A stretch of DNA of 6,315 nt from NAT127 sp041655035 (GCA_041655035.1 JBAZCN010000174.1:1-6315); one strand, 5' to 3'; shown: positions 1 to 6,045, counted from the stretch's first letter. The notes: generated by a model not told the origin, from the letters alone. Made by a program: numbers and translations.

Positions 1-1
1 G

Positions 2-1819
2 AACTATCAGGTCGATGGCGCGTCGCGACCGACGACGGTGTACGGTTTCGAGGAGACGACATCCGATATGGCGGTGTACGACCGGGTCGAAATCGTGCGC
101 GGTGCAACCGGGCTGCTCAATGGTGTGGGCAACCCTTCGGCCACAGTCAATCTCGTGCGCAAGCGGCCGACCGCCGAAGTCGCGGCCTATATCGCCGTTC
201 AGGCCGGCTCTTACGACCGCTACCGGCTGGAGGCCGATGTCGGCGGCCCGCTGACGGCATCGGGCAATGTCCGTGGGCGCCTGGTGGCTGCCTGGCAGGA
301 AAATGATTCCCATCTCGACCGGATGCATATCGAGAAGCAGGTGCTGTACGGTGTCGTCGACATGGATCTGTTGCCTGGCACGCTGCTGACCCTGGGCCTG
401 GAATACCAGGATTTCGACAATACCGCCGCCCCCCGCGGAGGCTTGCCGCTGTTTTATAGCGATGGCACGAGAACCGGTTTTTCCCGCTCGACCAACGTCG
501 GCGCCAAGTGGAGTGATTTTGCCAACACTAGTATGAGCCTGTTTGCCTCTCTTGAGCACCGGTTCACCAATGACTGGCGAATAAAGCTGGAGTACGAGCA
601 TTCGCGTCCCGACTATGACGAAAGCATCGGCTATCTGTACATCAGCGGCGGCTTCGATCCGCTGACAGGACAGGGCGCCGATATGCTCTCCGCACGCTGG
701 GCGGGGGACCTCGAGCAGAATGTGTTCGGCGTCCACGCCAGCGGGCCATTCAGCCTGTTCGGCCGGACCCACGAACTGGTGCTCGGCGGCAGCCACAGCG
801 TCTCCACCGATAAGGGCCACAATTATCCAGGCTGGTGGAGTGGCGGCGATTATTCGCGGCCACTGGACAACGCTTTCGAGTTTCTCGCCACCGGTCGTGC
901 GGCCAAGCCCGAGCTGGGGCGGACCAGCACCAAGTACGGGGGGCGCGCCGAGCAGAGCGGGGCCTATGCCGCCGTCAGGCTGAAGCCGCTGGAGGCGGTG
1001 TCGGTGATTCTCGGCAGCCGCGTCAGTGACTGGGAGGAGCGCGATTGGACGCGCCCTGAAGGCGGCGGCAAAAGTTACCGCACCCTGAGCAAGGAGAGCG
1101 GTGTGGTCACGCCCTATGCGGGCATCGTGGTGGAGGTGCATGACAACCTATCTCTGTATGCCAGCTATACCGAGATATTCGAACCCCAGGGCGCCGAAGA
1201 TATCGACGGCCGGACGCTCGACCCTCTGGAGGGAGTGAACTACGAGGTCGGAATCAAGGCGGAATTCAACGATGGGTTGATCAACGCCAGCGCTGCGGTG
1301 TTTCGCATCGAGCAGGATAATTTCGCTGTCGCCATACCCGATACTTTCACGCCGGATGGCGGCCAGGCCTACCGCTCAGAACAGGGCACGGTATCCAAGG
1401 GATTCGAGGTAGAGGCAGCGGGCGAGCTGCGACCGGGTTGGCAGCTGGGCGGTGGTTTCAGCCGCGCCGAACCCGAGGACTCCAAGGGCGACCGGCTGTT
1501 GACCTACGTGCCTCGCGATACCTTCAAGTTGTTCAGCACCTATCGCTTGTCCGACACCCTGGATAACCTGACCCTGGGCGGCAACCTGCGCTGGCAGGGC
1601 CGGGCCTATATCGATGACGCCGGGCCCAACGACGAGGATTTCAGCCAGGGCAGCATCGCCACTGTCGATTTGATGGCCAGGTACGCCATGACGCCGGCGC
1701 TGTCTGTCAATGTCAACGTCAACAATCTGCTCGACAAGACTTACTACAGCGGCCTTTCCTATGCCGGCGTCTACGGTTCGCCGCGAACTGTCACGGTGAC
1801 TGCAAAGTACGCCTTCTGA
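2..1819 (+). CDS. TonB-dependent siderophore receptor, 5'-truncated by the window edge
   Basis: Outer-membrane receptor that binds a ferric siderophore and imports it with energy from TonB-ExbB-ExbD. The frame is open from base 2, so the gene starts before the window; 605 residues are visible of a family usually about 700-800. The first residues hold the end of the plug domain with the signature of the siderophore-receptor subfamily: NYQVDG, then YDRVEIVRGATGLLNG, GNPSATVNLVRKRPT. The rest is beta-barrel, with typical pieces such as LYASYTEIFEPQ and PLEGVNYEVGIKAEF, a late NNLLDKTYYSG followed by YGSPRTV, and a C-terminal aromatic residue (KYAF) as expected for outer-membrane assembly. The overall look is FpvA/FhuE/FoxA-like (hydroxamate or pyoverdine type), but the ligand cannot be read from the sequence. 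Whether an N-terminal signalling domain exists is not visible. A GTG at 38 is internal to the plug and is not the start. Confidence 0.95.
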   Translation, partial: NYQVDGASRPTTVYGFEETTSDMAVYDRVEIVRGATGLLNGVGNPSATVNLVRKRPTAEVAAYIAVQAGSYDRYRLEADVGGPLTASGNVRGRLVAAWQENDSHLDRMHIEKQVLYGVVDMDLLPGTLLTLGLEYQDFDNTAAPRGGLPLFYSDGTRTGFSRSTNVGAKWSDFANTSMSLFASLEHRFTNDWRIKLEYEHSRPDYDESIGYLYISGGFDPLTGQGADMLSARWAGDLEQNVFGVHASGPFSLFGRTHELVLGGSHSVSTDKGHNYPGWWSGGDYSRPLDNAFEFLATGRAAKPELGRTSTKYGGRAEQSGAYAAVRLKPLEAVSVILGSRVSDWEERDWTRPEGGGKSYRTLSKESGVVTPYAGIVVEVHDNLSLYASYTEIFEPQGAEDIDGRTLDPLEGVNYEVGIKAEFNDGLINASAAVFRIEQDNFAVAIPDTFTPDGGQAYRSEQGTVSKGFEVEAAGELRPGWQLGGGFSRAEPEDSKGDRLLTYVPRDTFKLFSTYRLSDTLDNLTLGGNLRWQGRAYIDDAGPNDEDFSQGSIATVDLMARYAMTPALSVNVNVNNLLDKTYYSGLSYAGVYGSPRTVTVTAKYAF

Positions 1820-1898
1820 CCGCCAAAACCTTAGAGGTACGGGCGCAGGGAGCGCGCTCGCCCCCCCTCCGCGAGGCAGGCCGTCATTCTTTAATCAA

Positions 1899-1918
1899 AT
1901 AAATGATAACTGTTTGCA
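1899..1918 (+). promoter_or_regulatory. Weak Fur-box-like dyad ahead of the small-gene cluster
   Basis: In an AT-rich patch, TGATAAC and GTTTGCA flank one base at 1904-1918. The 19 bases at 1899-1917 match the classical Fur consensus GATAATGATAATCATTATC at 11 of 19 positions by eye, including the run AATGATAA. A poor promoter can be drawn over it (TTGCAT at 1914-1919, 17-base spacer, TATTGT at 1937-1942). That would start transcription near 1949, just before the ATG at 1972. The match is below a convincing site; placement upstream of genes in an iron locus is the main support. Confidence 0.35.
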
Positions 1919-1971
1919 TCAGAGACCTGTTTCGTTTATTGTCACGCTATCGACGATTGCTGGGGGGCGCC

Positions 1972-2490
1972 ATGTCCTGTTCTCAAACAGTTGACTATCA
2001 CAAGGATTTTTCCGTGCGTGACCTGACCACCGCAGAGAGTCTGCTGCTGGTCAGCTTTCGCCTCTGGGCGCTGCACCAGGCGCAGGGCCCGGAAGCCGCA
2101 CTGCCGAGCTGGCGCACAGGGCTGGACAGCGTGGGCCTGGCAGGCGCGGTGGACCTGCTGTTTTGTCCGTTGATGGAGACGGTTTTTTCCGGTGCCAGGC
2201 GAGTCCCGGAAGTGCAGCAGATGGGTTGCCGAAGAATCAGTCGCGACGAAAGTGTGTTTCTCGGCTGTATCGCCAATTATCACCACCAGCAGATGCTGGA
2301 AGCGGAAATCCTCCTCGCCCGCTGGCTGCAACCAACGGCGGTCAGGGTTGCGTCGTCCCTGGCCATGCGCTTGGCGGCGGCGCTCGAGGCGGTGCATCTG
2401 TCACTGCCGCTGCGTTATGGGGCCAGGGCGGGCGACAGACCGTACCGGATTGCCGCCACCTATCGCCACGATGCCGGCCGGCTGCACTGA
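1972..2490 (+). CDS. Hypothetical protein, possibly of the Fur-regulated OrfX family
   Basis: Function unknown; 172 residues, soluble, no signal peptide or clear membrane segment. It looks helical: residues 20-35 (TAESLLLVSFRLWALH), a middle part with DLLFCPLMETVF (61-72), then GCRRISRDESVFLGC (85-99), and a long helix-rich stretch LEAEILLARWLQPTAVR (109-125). From memory this pattern (Cys near an acidic DE, then helices ending in a LPLR-like element) recalls the small OrfX protein found near fagA-fumC-sodA in Pseudomonas; this is unverified. Start choice: ATG 1972 follows a G-run (1962-1967). An upstream in-frame ATG at 1903 lies inside the Fur-like dyad and has no ribosome site. A GTG at 2014 has a good AAGGA seven bases ahead and is a real alternative (158 residues). 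First of three small genes in a row. Confidence 0.75.
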   Translation: MSCSQTVDYHKDFSVRDLTTAESLLLVSFRLWALHQAQGPEAALPSWRTGLDSVGLAGAVDLLFCPLMETVFSGARRVPEVQQMGCRRISRDESVFLGCIANYHHQQMLEAEILLARWLQPTAVRVASSLAMRLAAALEAVHLSLPLRYGARAGDRPYRIAATYRHDAGRLH

Positions 2491-2520
2491 GCGATGGCCT
2501 GGCCAGCACCTGAAAACCGC

Positions 2521-2530
2521 TTATCGATAA
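2521..2530. repeat. Perfect 10-base palindrome TTATCGATAA in the spacer between small genes
   Basis: TTATCGATAA is self-complementary and sits in the 75-base gap between the first and second small genes, followed by TGAC. It contains GATAATGA (2525-2532), half of a Fur-like site, but the other half does not match. It could be a small regulator site or chance. Confidence 0.25.
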
Positions 2531-2565
2531 TGACGGCATGACATGGGTAATAAATGGAGGTCTCG

Positions 2566-2937
2566 ATGCCGAGTACAGATGCACCCACCTTTGAATACCT
2601 GGAAGAACTGGTCCGGTATGGACTCGAGCCGGATGACCCCGGCCATCTCAAGGCCTATATCCAGCTCGGCGCCGCCCGCGCCGAGGGCTCGGCTGTCGAG
2701 GCGAGGGCGCGAGTCTACAAGGAGATGTTCGCAATACTGGTAGAGGCGATCTATGACGATTGCGTGCCGTTCCATTGGCGGTGCCTGTGCCTCGACCATT
2801 GCCATCAGCCCTTGAGCCTGATGCGCGCCGTTGCCGTCACGGAACGGCAGAAATCCGCGGTGCTGGCGATCCAGCAGGAGCTGTCATCGCTGGCGCGTTA
2901 TTTTCTCGATTGCCGGCGCCAGGCATCGGCGGAGTAA
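2566..2937 (+). CDS. Small Cys/His-rich protein, possibly FagA-like
   Basis: Function unknown; 123 residues, soluble, mostly helical. The start at 2566 is chosen because TGGAGG at 2555-2560 sits five bases ahead; the in-frame ATG at 2554 overlaps that ribosome site. The N-terminal half is acidic and helical (YLEELVRYGLEPDDP at 11-25; ARARVYKEMFAILVEAIYDD at 46-65). The centre has a striking cluster: C66, H70, C73, C75, H78, C79, H80, within CVPFHWRCLCLDHCH, plus a lone C116. The pattern with HWR, CLDH and PL recalls FagA, the small Fur-associated protein upstream of fumC-sodA in Pseudomonas aeruginosa; that is from memory and not tested. Here no fumC or sodA is adjacent. The Cys/His cluster could bind a metal, which is inference. 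Middle gene of three, 75 bases after its neighbour and 75 bases before the next. Confidence 0.75.
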   Translation: MPSTDAPTFEYLEELVRYGLEPDDPGHLKAYIQLGAARAEGSAVEARARVYKEMFAILVEAIYDDCVPFHWRCLCLDHCHQPLSLMRAVAVTERQKSAVLAIQQELSSLARYFLDCRRQASAE

Positions 2938-3012
2938 TGGCGCGACAGCAGTGATCGTCGGATGCCAGGCAGGTATGGCAAGACCTTTAACGGCGTAAGT
3001 CGGGAGTTCTCC

Positions 3013-3429
3013 ATGGAGGTTTGGAAAAAGCGCATCAACGCTGGCAATCGGGCATTTCGCAACCATGATCTCGGCGCGGCCATCGGCTGCTACACAAGTG
3101 CCTGTGAACGGGCAAAAATCCTGTTCGGTCTCAGTTTCGACTATTACGGAACCGTTGCCGCCCTGGTGGTCAGTCATCACAATCTGGCCGACGCCCTGCT
3201 GCTGGATGGCCAACCAGCCAAGGCTCTCGAGGTTCTGACCCAGGTGCACCGTATCCTCCTGAGGCAACTGAACAGGCCCTCTCTCGCCCCATCCCGGCAC
3301 GAGGCGCTACTCGATGGTTGTCATCGCACCCGGCTCCACATGAGCCTCACTGTCCGCGACCTGGGAGGCGGCGTTGCCGAATGTGCCGGGCTGCGTGTCG
3401 CACCGGTGTTGCCGATCACCCATTTTTGA
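3013..3429 (+). CDS. TPR-like helical-repeat protein of unknown function
   Basis: 138 residues, no signal peptide. Two helix-turn-helix units look like tetratricopeptide repeats, which usually mediate protein contacts: INAGNRAFRNHDLGAAIGCY at about 8-27, continuing into the next helix, and VVSHHNLADALLLDGQPAKA at about 55-74, followed by LEVLTQVHRIL. The second unit has the canonical pattern N-L-A ... G-Q ... A-L. The C-terminal third is less regular. The arrangement with SHHNLAD recalls small Vibrio proteins grouped as DUF2753, but this is recollection. Start at ATG 3013 is supported by GGGAG at 3002-3006, six bases ahead; the in-frame ATG at 2962 has no good ribosome site. Third of the small-gene run. 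I see no convincing terminator just after it. Confidence 0.75.
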   Translation: MEVWKKRINAGNRAFRNHDLGAAIGCYTSACERAKILFGLSFDYYGTVAALVVSHHNLADALLLDGQPAKALEVLTQVHRILLRQLNRPSLAPSRHEALLDGCHRTRLHMSLTVRDLGGGVAECAGLRVAPVLPITHF

Positions 3430-3629
3430 TGAGGTTGGTTGATGCAGGGCAAGCTTTGTTATCGGTCGCGGTGGTTTGATTGACGGTGGAGATGGGATTG
3501 GCAGTGGGAGGGCCGTGGGAAAGGGCAATGCCGCTCTTGCGCAGTGTGGCTGGGATGGCCGGGAACCAAAAGGATGGGTATTTTTACATCATTTATGATG
3601 GAATAAATCTTCACTTTAGACGAATTCTT
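3430..3629. other. Gene-free stretch after the small-gene cluster
   Basis: The first 150 bases are GC-rich and show no recognisable protein in any frame and no clear terminator. From about 3578 base composition turns AT-rich, and at 3587-3600 there is a perfect dyad, CATCAT and ATGATG separated by TT. The AT-rich block runs on to about 3690 and holds the promoter elements described separately. Confidence 0.5.
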
Positions 3630-3668
3630 TGGTAAAATTTTGCGAATGAAAATGGTAACGCATATCAA
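3630..3668 (+). promoter_or_regulatory. Candidate promoter(s) with overlapping Fur-like site
   Basis: Two sigma-70-like options lie in the AT-rich island. One is an extended -10, TGGTAAAAT at 3630-3638, with no good -35, giving a start near 3645. The other is TTGCGA (3640-3645), a 17-base spacer and TATCAA (3663-3668), four of six matches in each box, giving a start near 3675. The 19 bases at 3642-3660 match the Fur consensus at 11 of 19 positions by eye, including AATGA and AAT blocks, and would cover either promoter. TGCG at 3641-3644 and CGCA at 3659-3662 also bracket it symmetrically, so another regulator is possible. Confidence 0.45.
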
Positions 3669-3674
3669 TTGATT

Positions 3675-3744
3675 GGCAGTAAGGTTTTATCCATCCTCGA
3701 TAGGCGCTTGGAGGGCTGTGGGCAACCCGGCTCTCATTTTTTTT
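3675..3744 (+). ncRNA. Candidate small RNA, possibly iron-regulated
   Basis: A promoter-like region at 3630-3668 is followed within 70-100 bases by a strong intrinsic terminator ending at 3744, with no ORF of any quality between. That is the layout of a free-standing small RNA. The 5' end would be about 3675 from the TTGCGA/TATCAA promoter or about 3645 from the extended -10. The transcript would have a mostly single-stranded 5' part (with GGTTTTATCCATCCTC around 3683-3698 unpaired) and the terminator hairpin with its U-tail, as in Hfq-dependent RNAs. If the Fur-like site is real, it would be made in low iron, like PrrF or RyhB. I see no PrrF or RyhB core sequence, so this would be a different RNA. 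The alternative is an attenuator in a long leader of tonB, whose start is 360 bases further on. Confidence 0.4.
3711..3744 (+). terminator. Strong Rho-independent terminator
   Basis: GAGGGCT (3711-3717) pairs with GGCTCTC (3729-3735), with two G-U pairs. GGG (3720-3722) pairs inside with CCC (3726-3728) around a CAA loop, with a two-base bulge at 3718-3719. One A and then eight T follow (3737-3744). Hairpin plus U-run on the plus strand is a textbook intrinsic terminator. It ends a transcript that starts before it and lies about 280 bases past the last small gene. Confidence 0.8.
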
Positions 3745-3960
3745 CAGACGACGCGCTGGCAGTTGTCGCATCAGGTGTCTTGGTCGTGGGGAGCCTTGTC
3801 TAACGGACTGGCTGTGGCCTTGTGGTGGGCGCGCTGACTGCGAACGCGAGGTTTGCAATTTGTCGCTGCCGTTCGCCCGCGACGGTCATCGCCATTGGAT
3901 TTCGGTGTTTCCTGACCCAGTTTTCCGGCTCGAAACCCGACAACAGGAATTGAACTGAGC
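3745..3960. other. Gene-free stretch between the terminator and the tonB operon
   Basis: About 215 bases with mixed composition. Open frames here on both strands show no recognisable protein features. No good sigma-70 promoter or Fur-like site is evident, although the tonB operon needs a promoter somewhere here or upstream. Confidence 0.4.
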
Positions 3961-4107
3961 ATGTTACTGGCATTTGCGCTGGTGTATTCCGGCTGTACTG
4001 TGCACTGCCTGGCGAGGCCCTGGCTCAATGCCGCGGCGGTCTTTCCCGCGGCTGTCGATCCGGCTTCCAGCAGCGCTGGATGGCTGGCCGTGGAGTGGCG
4101 GGCATGA
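3961..4107 (+). CDS. Possible 48-residue ORF overlapping the tonB start
   Basis: ATG 3961 to TGA 4105-4107 encodes 48 residues. The stop overlaps the chosen tonB start as ATGA at 4104-4107, the classical arrangement for translational coupling. The N-terminus is hydrophobic (MLLAFALVYSGCTVHC) and could be a short signal or membrane segment; YSGC resembles a lipobox but has Tyr at position -3, which is atypical. The rest is unremarkable and ends GWLAVEWRA. About 70% of third positions are G or C. AGGAA at 3945-3949 is 11 bases before the ATG, a rather long spacing. No family is recognised. It may be a leader peptide or simply an open stretch in GC-rich DNA. Confidence 0.3.
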   Translation: MLLAFALVYSGCTVHCLARPWLNAAAVFPAAVDPASSSAGWLAVEWRA

Positions 4108-4805
4108 TGAATAGTACCCGTGAGTCACTGTTGGGATTGGCATTGGTCGTCGCCGTTCACGGCGGGGCGCTGGGGGCAATGCTGTGGGCGCCCACCCCGA
4201 AATCGAAAGAGCTGGTGTTGCCTACCATTCAGGGGGTGGTGATACCTGCACCCCCAGCCGAGACCGTGCAGGTGCCGAGCGCCAAGGAGCCTCCGCCGCC
4301 AGTCGAGCGTCCGCCGGAACCGGAAAAGCCCAAGCCAAAACCCAAGCCCAAGAAGGTGCCGCCAAAGCCGAAGCCAAAGCCGCAGCCGCCCCCGGTCGAG
4401 GCGCCGCCATCGGAAAACGCTATCACCCAGAAAGAGGAAGTGGTGGAGGAGCAGGCGGCGCCGGCGCCCCAGCCTCAGGTATCGACCCCGGCGGTCAAGG
4501 ACAATGACACCCTCGGGGCGCCGATCATCCCGCCTCGCCAGGATGCCAATCCGCTGAACAATCCGGCACCGGCCTATCCCACGGCGTCGCGGCGCATGCG
4601 CGAGCAGGGGACGGTTCTGCTGCAGGTGCTGATCTTGCCTGATGGCTCGGTCGGTGAAGTGCGTGTCAAGGAGTCCAGTGGTTACAAACGGCTCGACGAT
4701 ACCGCGATAAAAGCCGTCAAGCAGTGGAAATATATACCCGCCCGGCAGGGCGACGAGACGATAGCCTATTGGTATCTGCAACCCTTGGAATTTTCGCTGC
4801 ACTGA
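4104..4805 (+). CDS. tonB: TonB energy-transducing protein
   Basis: Inner-membrane-anchored periplasmic protein that carries energy from ExbB-ExbD to outer-membrane receptors; 233 residues, close to the usual TonB length. The single N-terminal membrane segment is about 9-29 and contains H19 at the place of the essential His20 of E. coli TonB; the Ser four residues before it in E. coli is Val here. A proline-rich periplasm-spanning region covers about 40-103, with an alternating Lys-Pro block at 75-97 after Glu-Pro pairs. The C-terminal TonB domain (about 155-233) has the AYP motif (157-159), REQGTVLLQVLILPDGSV and AVKQWKYIPA. Start at ATG 4104 is chosen because GGAG at 4092-4095 lies eight bases ahead; ATG 4107 is next to it and an upstream in-frame ATG at 4080 has no ribosome site. 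First firm gene of the tonB-exbB-exbD operon, likely serving the receptor at the left end. Confidence 0.95.
   Translation: MMNSTRESLLGLALVVAVHGGALGAMLWAPTPKSKELVLPTIQGVVIPAPPAETVQVPSAKEPPPPVERPPEPEKPKPKPKPKKVPPKPKPKPQPPPVEAPPSENAITQKEEVVEEQAAPAPQPQVSTPAVKDNDTLGAPIIPPRQDANPLNNPAPAYPTASRRMREQGTVLLQVLILPDGSVGEVRVKESSGYKRLDDTAIKAVKQWKYIPARQGDETIAYWYLQPLEFSLH
4323..4394 (+). repeat. Low-complexity Lys-Pro repeat within tonB
   Basis: Degenerate AAG-CCN units encode alternating Lys and Pro (residues 75-97 of TonB). This is the rigid polyproline spacer found across the TonB family. The DNA is repetitive enough to vary in length between strains, and it leaves the other frames open, producing spurious ORFs on both strands. 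Confidence 0.7.
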
Positions 4806-4847
4806 GGTGCGGCTGATGCAACCTTATTTGATGCGAGGAATCGACGA

Positions 4848-5633
4848 ATGAACAACCCATACGGAATCGAAGCTCTGTGGAGCCAGGGTGATATGGTGAT
4901 CAAGGTGGTGGCCATCATGCTTCTGGTGATGTCCGTCGCATCCTGGTATGTAATCGTGGTGCGCTCCTGGGGACTGTTCCGGTTGCGCAAGTCCGTCCAG
5001 GCCCAGGCCGATTTCTGGCATGCGCAAAGTTTTGACGAAGGCCTGCGGATTCTGGGCGATTCAGGGGAGGACAACCCGTTCCGCTACCTGGCGGAAGAGG
5101 GGCAGGCGGCTCTCGATCACCACGCCAATCACAAGGCCGATCTGCACGGCCATCTGCCGCTCGGCGACTGGCTCACCGCATGCCTGCGCGGCTCGATGGA
5201 TGAGAGCAACGAGCGCCTCCAGCGCGGCCTGGCGATACTCGCGTCGGTGGGTTCCACCTCGCCATTCATCGGTCTGTTCGGCACGGTGTGGGGCATCTAT
5301 CACGCGCTGGTCGGCATCGGTGTTTCCGGGCAGGCGAGTATCGACAAAGTGGCTGGCCCCGTTGGCGAGGCGCTGATCATGACTGCCTTCGGTCTCGCCG
5401 TGGCGATCCCCGCGGTGCTCGGCTACAACGCCCTGAATCGGGGCAACAAAGGCATCATGAACAAGCTCAACCGCTTCGCCCATCAGCTGCACTCCTATCT
5501 GATTACCGGCGCGCCGCCGGCGAAATGCAAGACCCCGGCAGTGGCGAAGCTGGATACCCAGAAAGCCCCGGCCCAGAACCAGGCGGCTCCGGCCCAGAAC
5601 CAGAAAGCCCTTACCCAAAAAGAGGCGGTGTGA
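4848..5633 (+). CDS. exbB: ExbB proton-channel subunit (MotA/TolQ/ExbB family)
   Basis: Inner-membrane subunit of the ExbB-ExbD motor that couples proton flow to TonB; 261 residues. Three membrane segments: about 17-39 (VIKVVAIMLLVMSVASWYVI), about 131-155 (SPFIGLFGTVWGIYHAL) and about 174-197 (EALIMTAFGLAVAIPAVLGY), with a large cytoplasmic part between the first two. The conserved channel residues are present: T146 in GLFGTVWGI, E174 and T179, matching Thr148, Glu176 and Thr181 of E. coli ExbB. The N-terminus is short, without the long periplasmic extension some pseudomonad ExbB proteins carry. The C-terminus (about 222-261) is an extra hydrophilic Ala/Pro/Gln/Lys tail with a small tandem repeat. 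GAGGA at 4835-4839, eight bases ahead, fixes the start. It begins 42 bases after tonB and ends one base before exbD. Confidence 0.95.
   Translation: MNNPYGIEALWSQGDMVIKVVAIMLLVMSVASWYVIVVRSWGLFRLRKSVQAQADFWHAQSFDEGLRILGDSGEDNPFRYLAEEGQAALDHHANHKADLHGHLPLGDWLTACLRGSMDESNERLQRGLAILASVGSTSPFIGLFGTVWGIYHALVGIGVSGQASIDKVAGPVGEALIMTAFGLAVAIPAVLGYNALNRGNKGIMNKLNRFAHQLHSYLITGAPPAKCKTPAVAKLDTQKAPAQNQAAPAQNQKALTQKEAV
5568..5603 (+). repeat. Tandem repeat in the exbB C-terminal tail
   Basis: The 15 bases CCGGCCCAGAACCAG occur at 5568-5582 and again at 5589-5603, a period of 21 bases. They encode two PAQNQ units with seven-residue spacing (241-245 and 248-252). The tail lies outside the conserved ExbB fold. 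Confidence 0.75.
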
Positions 5634-5634
5634 C

Positions 5635-6045
5635 ATGGCTTTTGGCGGCGGGCTGGACGACGACAACGAGGTCATGAGCGAAATCAACATGACGCCCCTG
5701 GTGGACGTCATGTTGGTATTGCTGATCATCTTCATCATAACCGTGCCGGTGCTTACGCATTCGGTGAAGGTCGATTTGCCGAGGGCTGACAATACGCCCA
5801 ACGAGATCAAGCCGGAAACCATCAACCTGGCGGTGACCGCGAATGGCCAGATCCACTGGAACGAAACCACGGTGACCTTCGATGAACTGGAGCTGCGCCT
5901 GGCCGAGGCGGTGCAGCAAAAGCCGCAGCCGGAAGTGCATATCCGCGGTGACCGACAGGTCGAGTACGAGCATGTGCTGAAAGCCATGGCTGCAGTTCAG
6001 CGCGCCGGGGTGGCAAAGCTGGGATTCGTGACGGAGCCGGAATAG
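5635..6045 (+). CDS. exbD: ExbD proton-motor subunit (ExbD/TolR family)
   Basis: Partner of ExbB in the motor that energises TonB; 136 residues, typical length. A short cytoplasmic N-terminus (MAFGGGLDDDNEVMSEIN) leads into the conserved MTPLVDVMLVLLIIFII, where D24 corresponds to the essential Asp25 of E. coli ExbD. One membrane segment, about 23-43, is followed by a periplasmic TolR-like domain to the end (VKVDLPRAD, INLAVTANGQIHWN, VHIRGDRQVEYEHVL). The ATG follows the exbB stop after one base; AGAGG at 5621-5625, nine bases ahead and inside exbB, is the ribosome site. The two proteins are therefore probably made in coupled amounts. Last gene of the operon. Confidence 0.96.
   Translation: MAFGGGLDDDNEVMSEINMTPLVDVMLVLLIIFIITVPVLTHSVKVDLPRADNTPNEIKPETINLAVTANGQIHWNETTVTFDELELRLAEAVQQKPQPEVHIRGDRQVEYEHVLKAMAAVQRAGVAKLGFVTEPE

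Noticed and set aside
1828..1890. GC-rich symmetric patches after the receptor as a terminator
   Set aside because: Short pairings such as GAGC/GCTC and CCTC/GAGG exist, but there is no stable loop arrangement followed by a T-run.
1942..2397. Minus-strand open frame of 151 codons opposite the first small gene
   Set aside because: The product is Arg/Gln/His-rich with no recognisable pattern. The plus-strand frame has helical periodicity and sits in a consistent gene run.
2884..3300. Minus-strand open frame of 138 codons opposite the TPR-like gene
   Set aside because: The plus-strand frame has TPR patterning and a good ribosome site; the minus frame has neither.
3616..4028. Minus-strand open frames across the intergenic region (3616-3858 and 3771-4028)
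   Set aside because: Sequences are Arg/Ser/Gln-rich, cross the promoter and terminator elements, and resemble no protein family.
4125..4802. Minus-strand open frame of 225 codons opposite tonB
   Set aside because: It mirrors the Lys-Pro and GC-rich codons of tonB, gives an Arg/Leu/Gly-rich nonsense protein, and tonB on the other strand is unmistakable.
5061..5987. Minus-strand open frame of 308 codons opposite exbB and exbD
   Set aside because: It spans two well-recognised genes on the plus strand, shows low-complexity Ser/Arg/Thr runs and no family features; a shadow of GC-rich coding.
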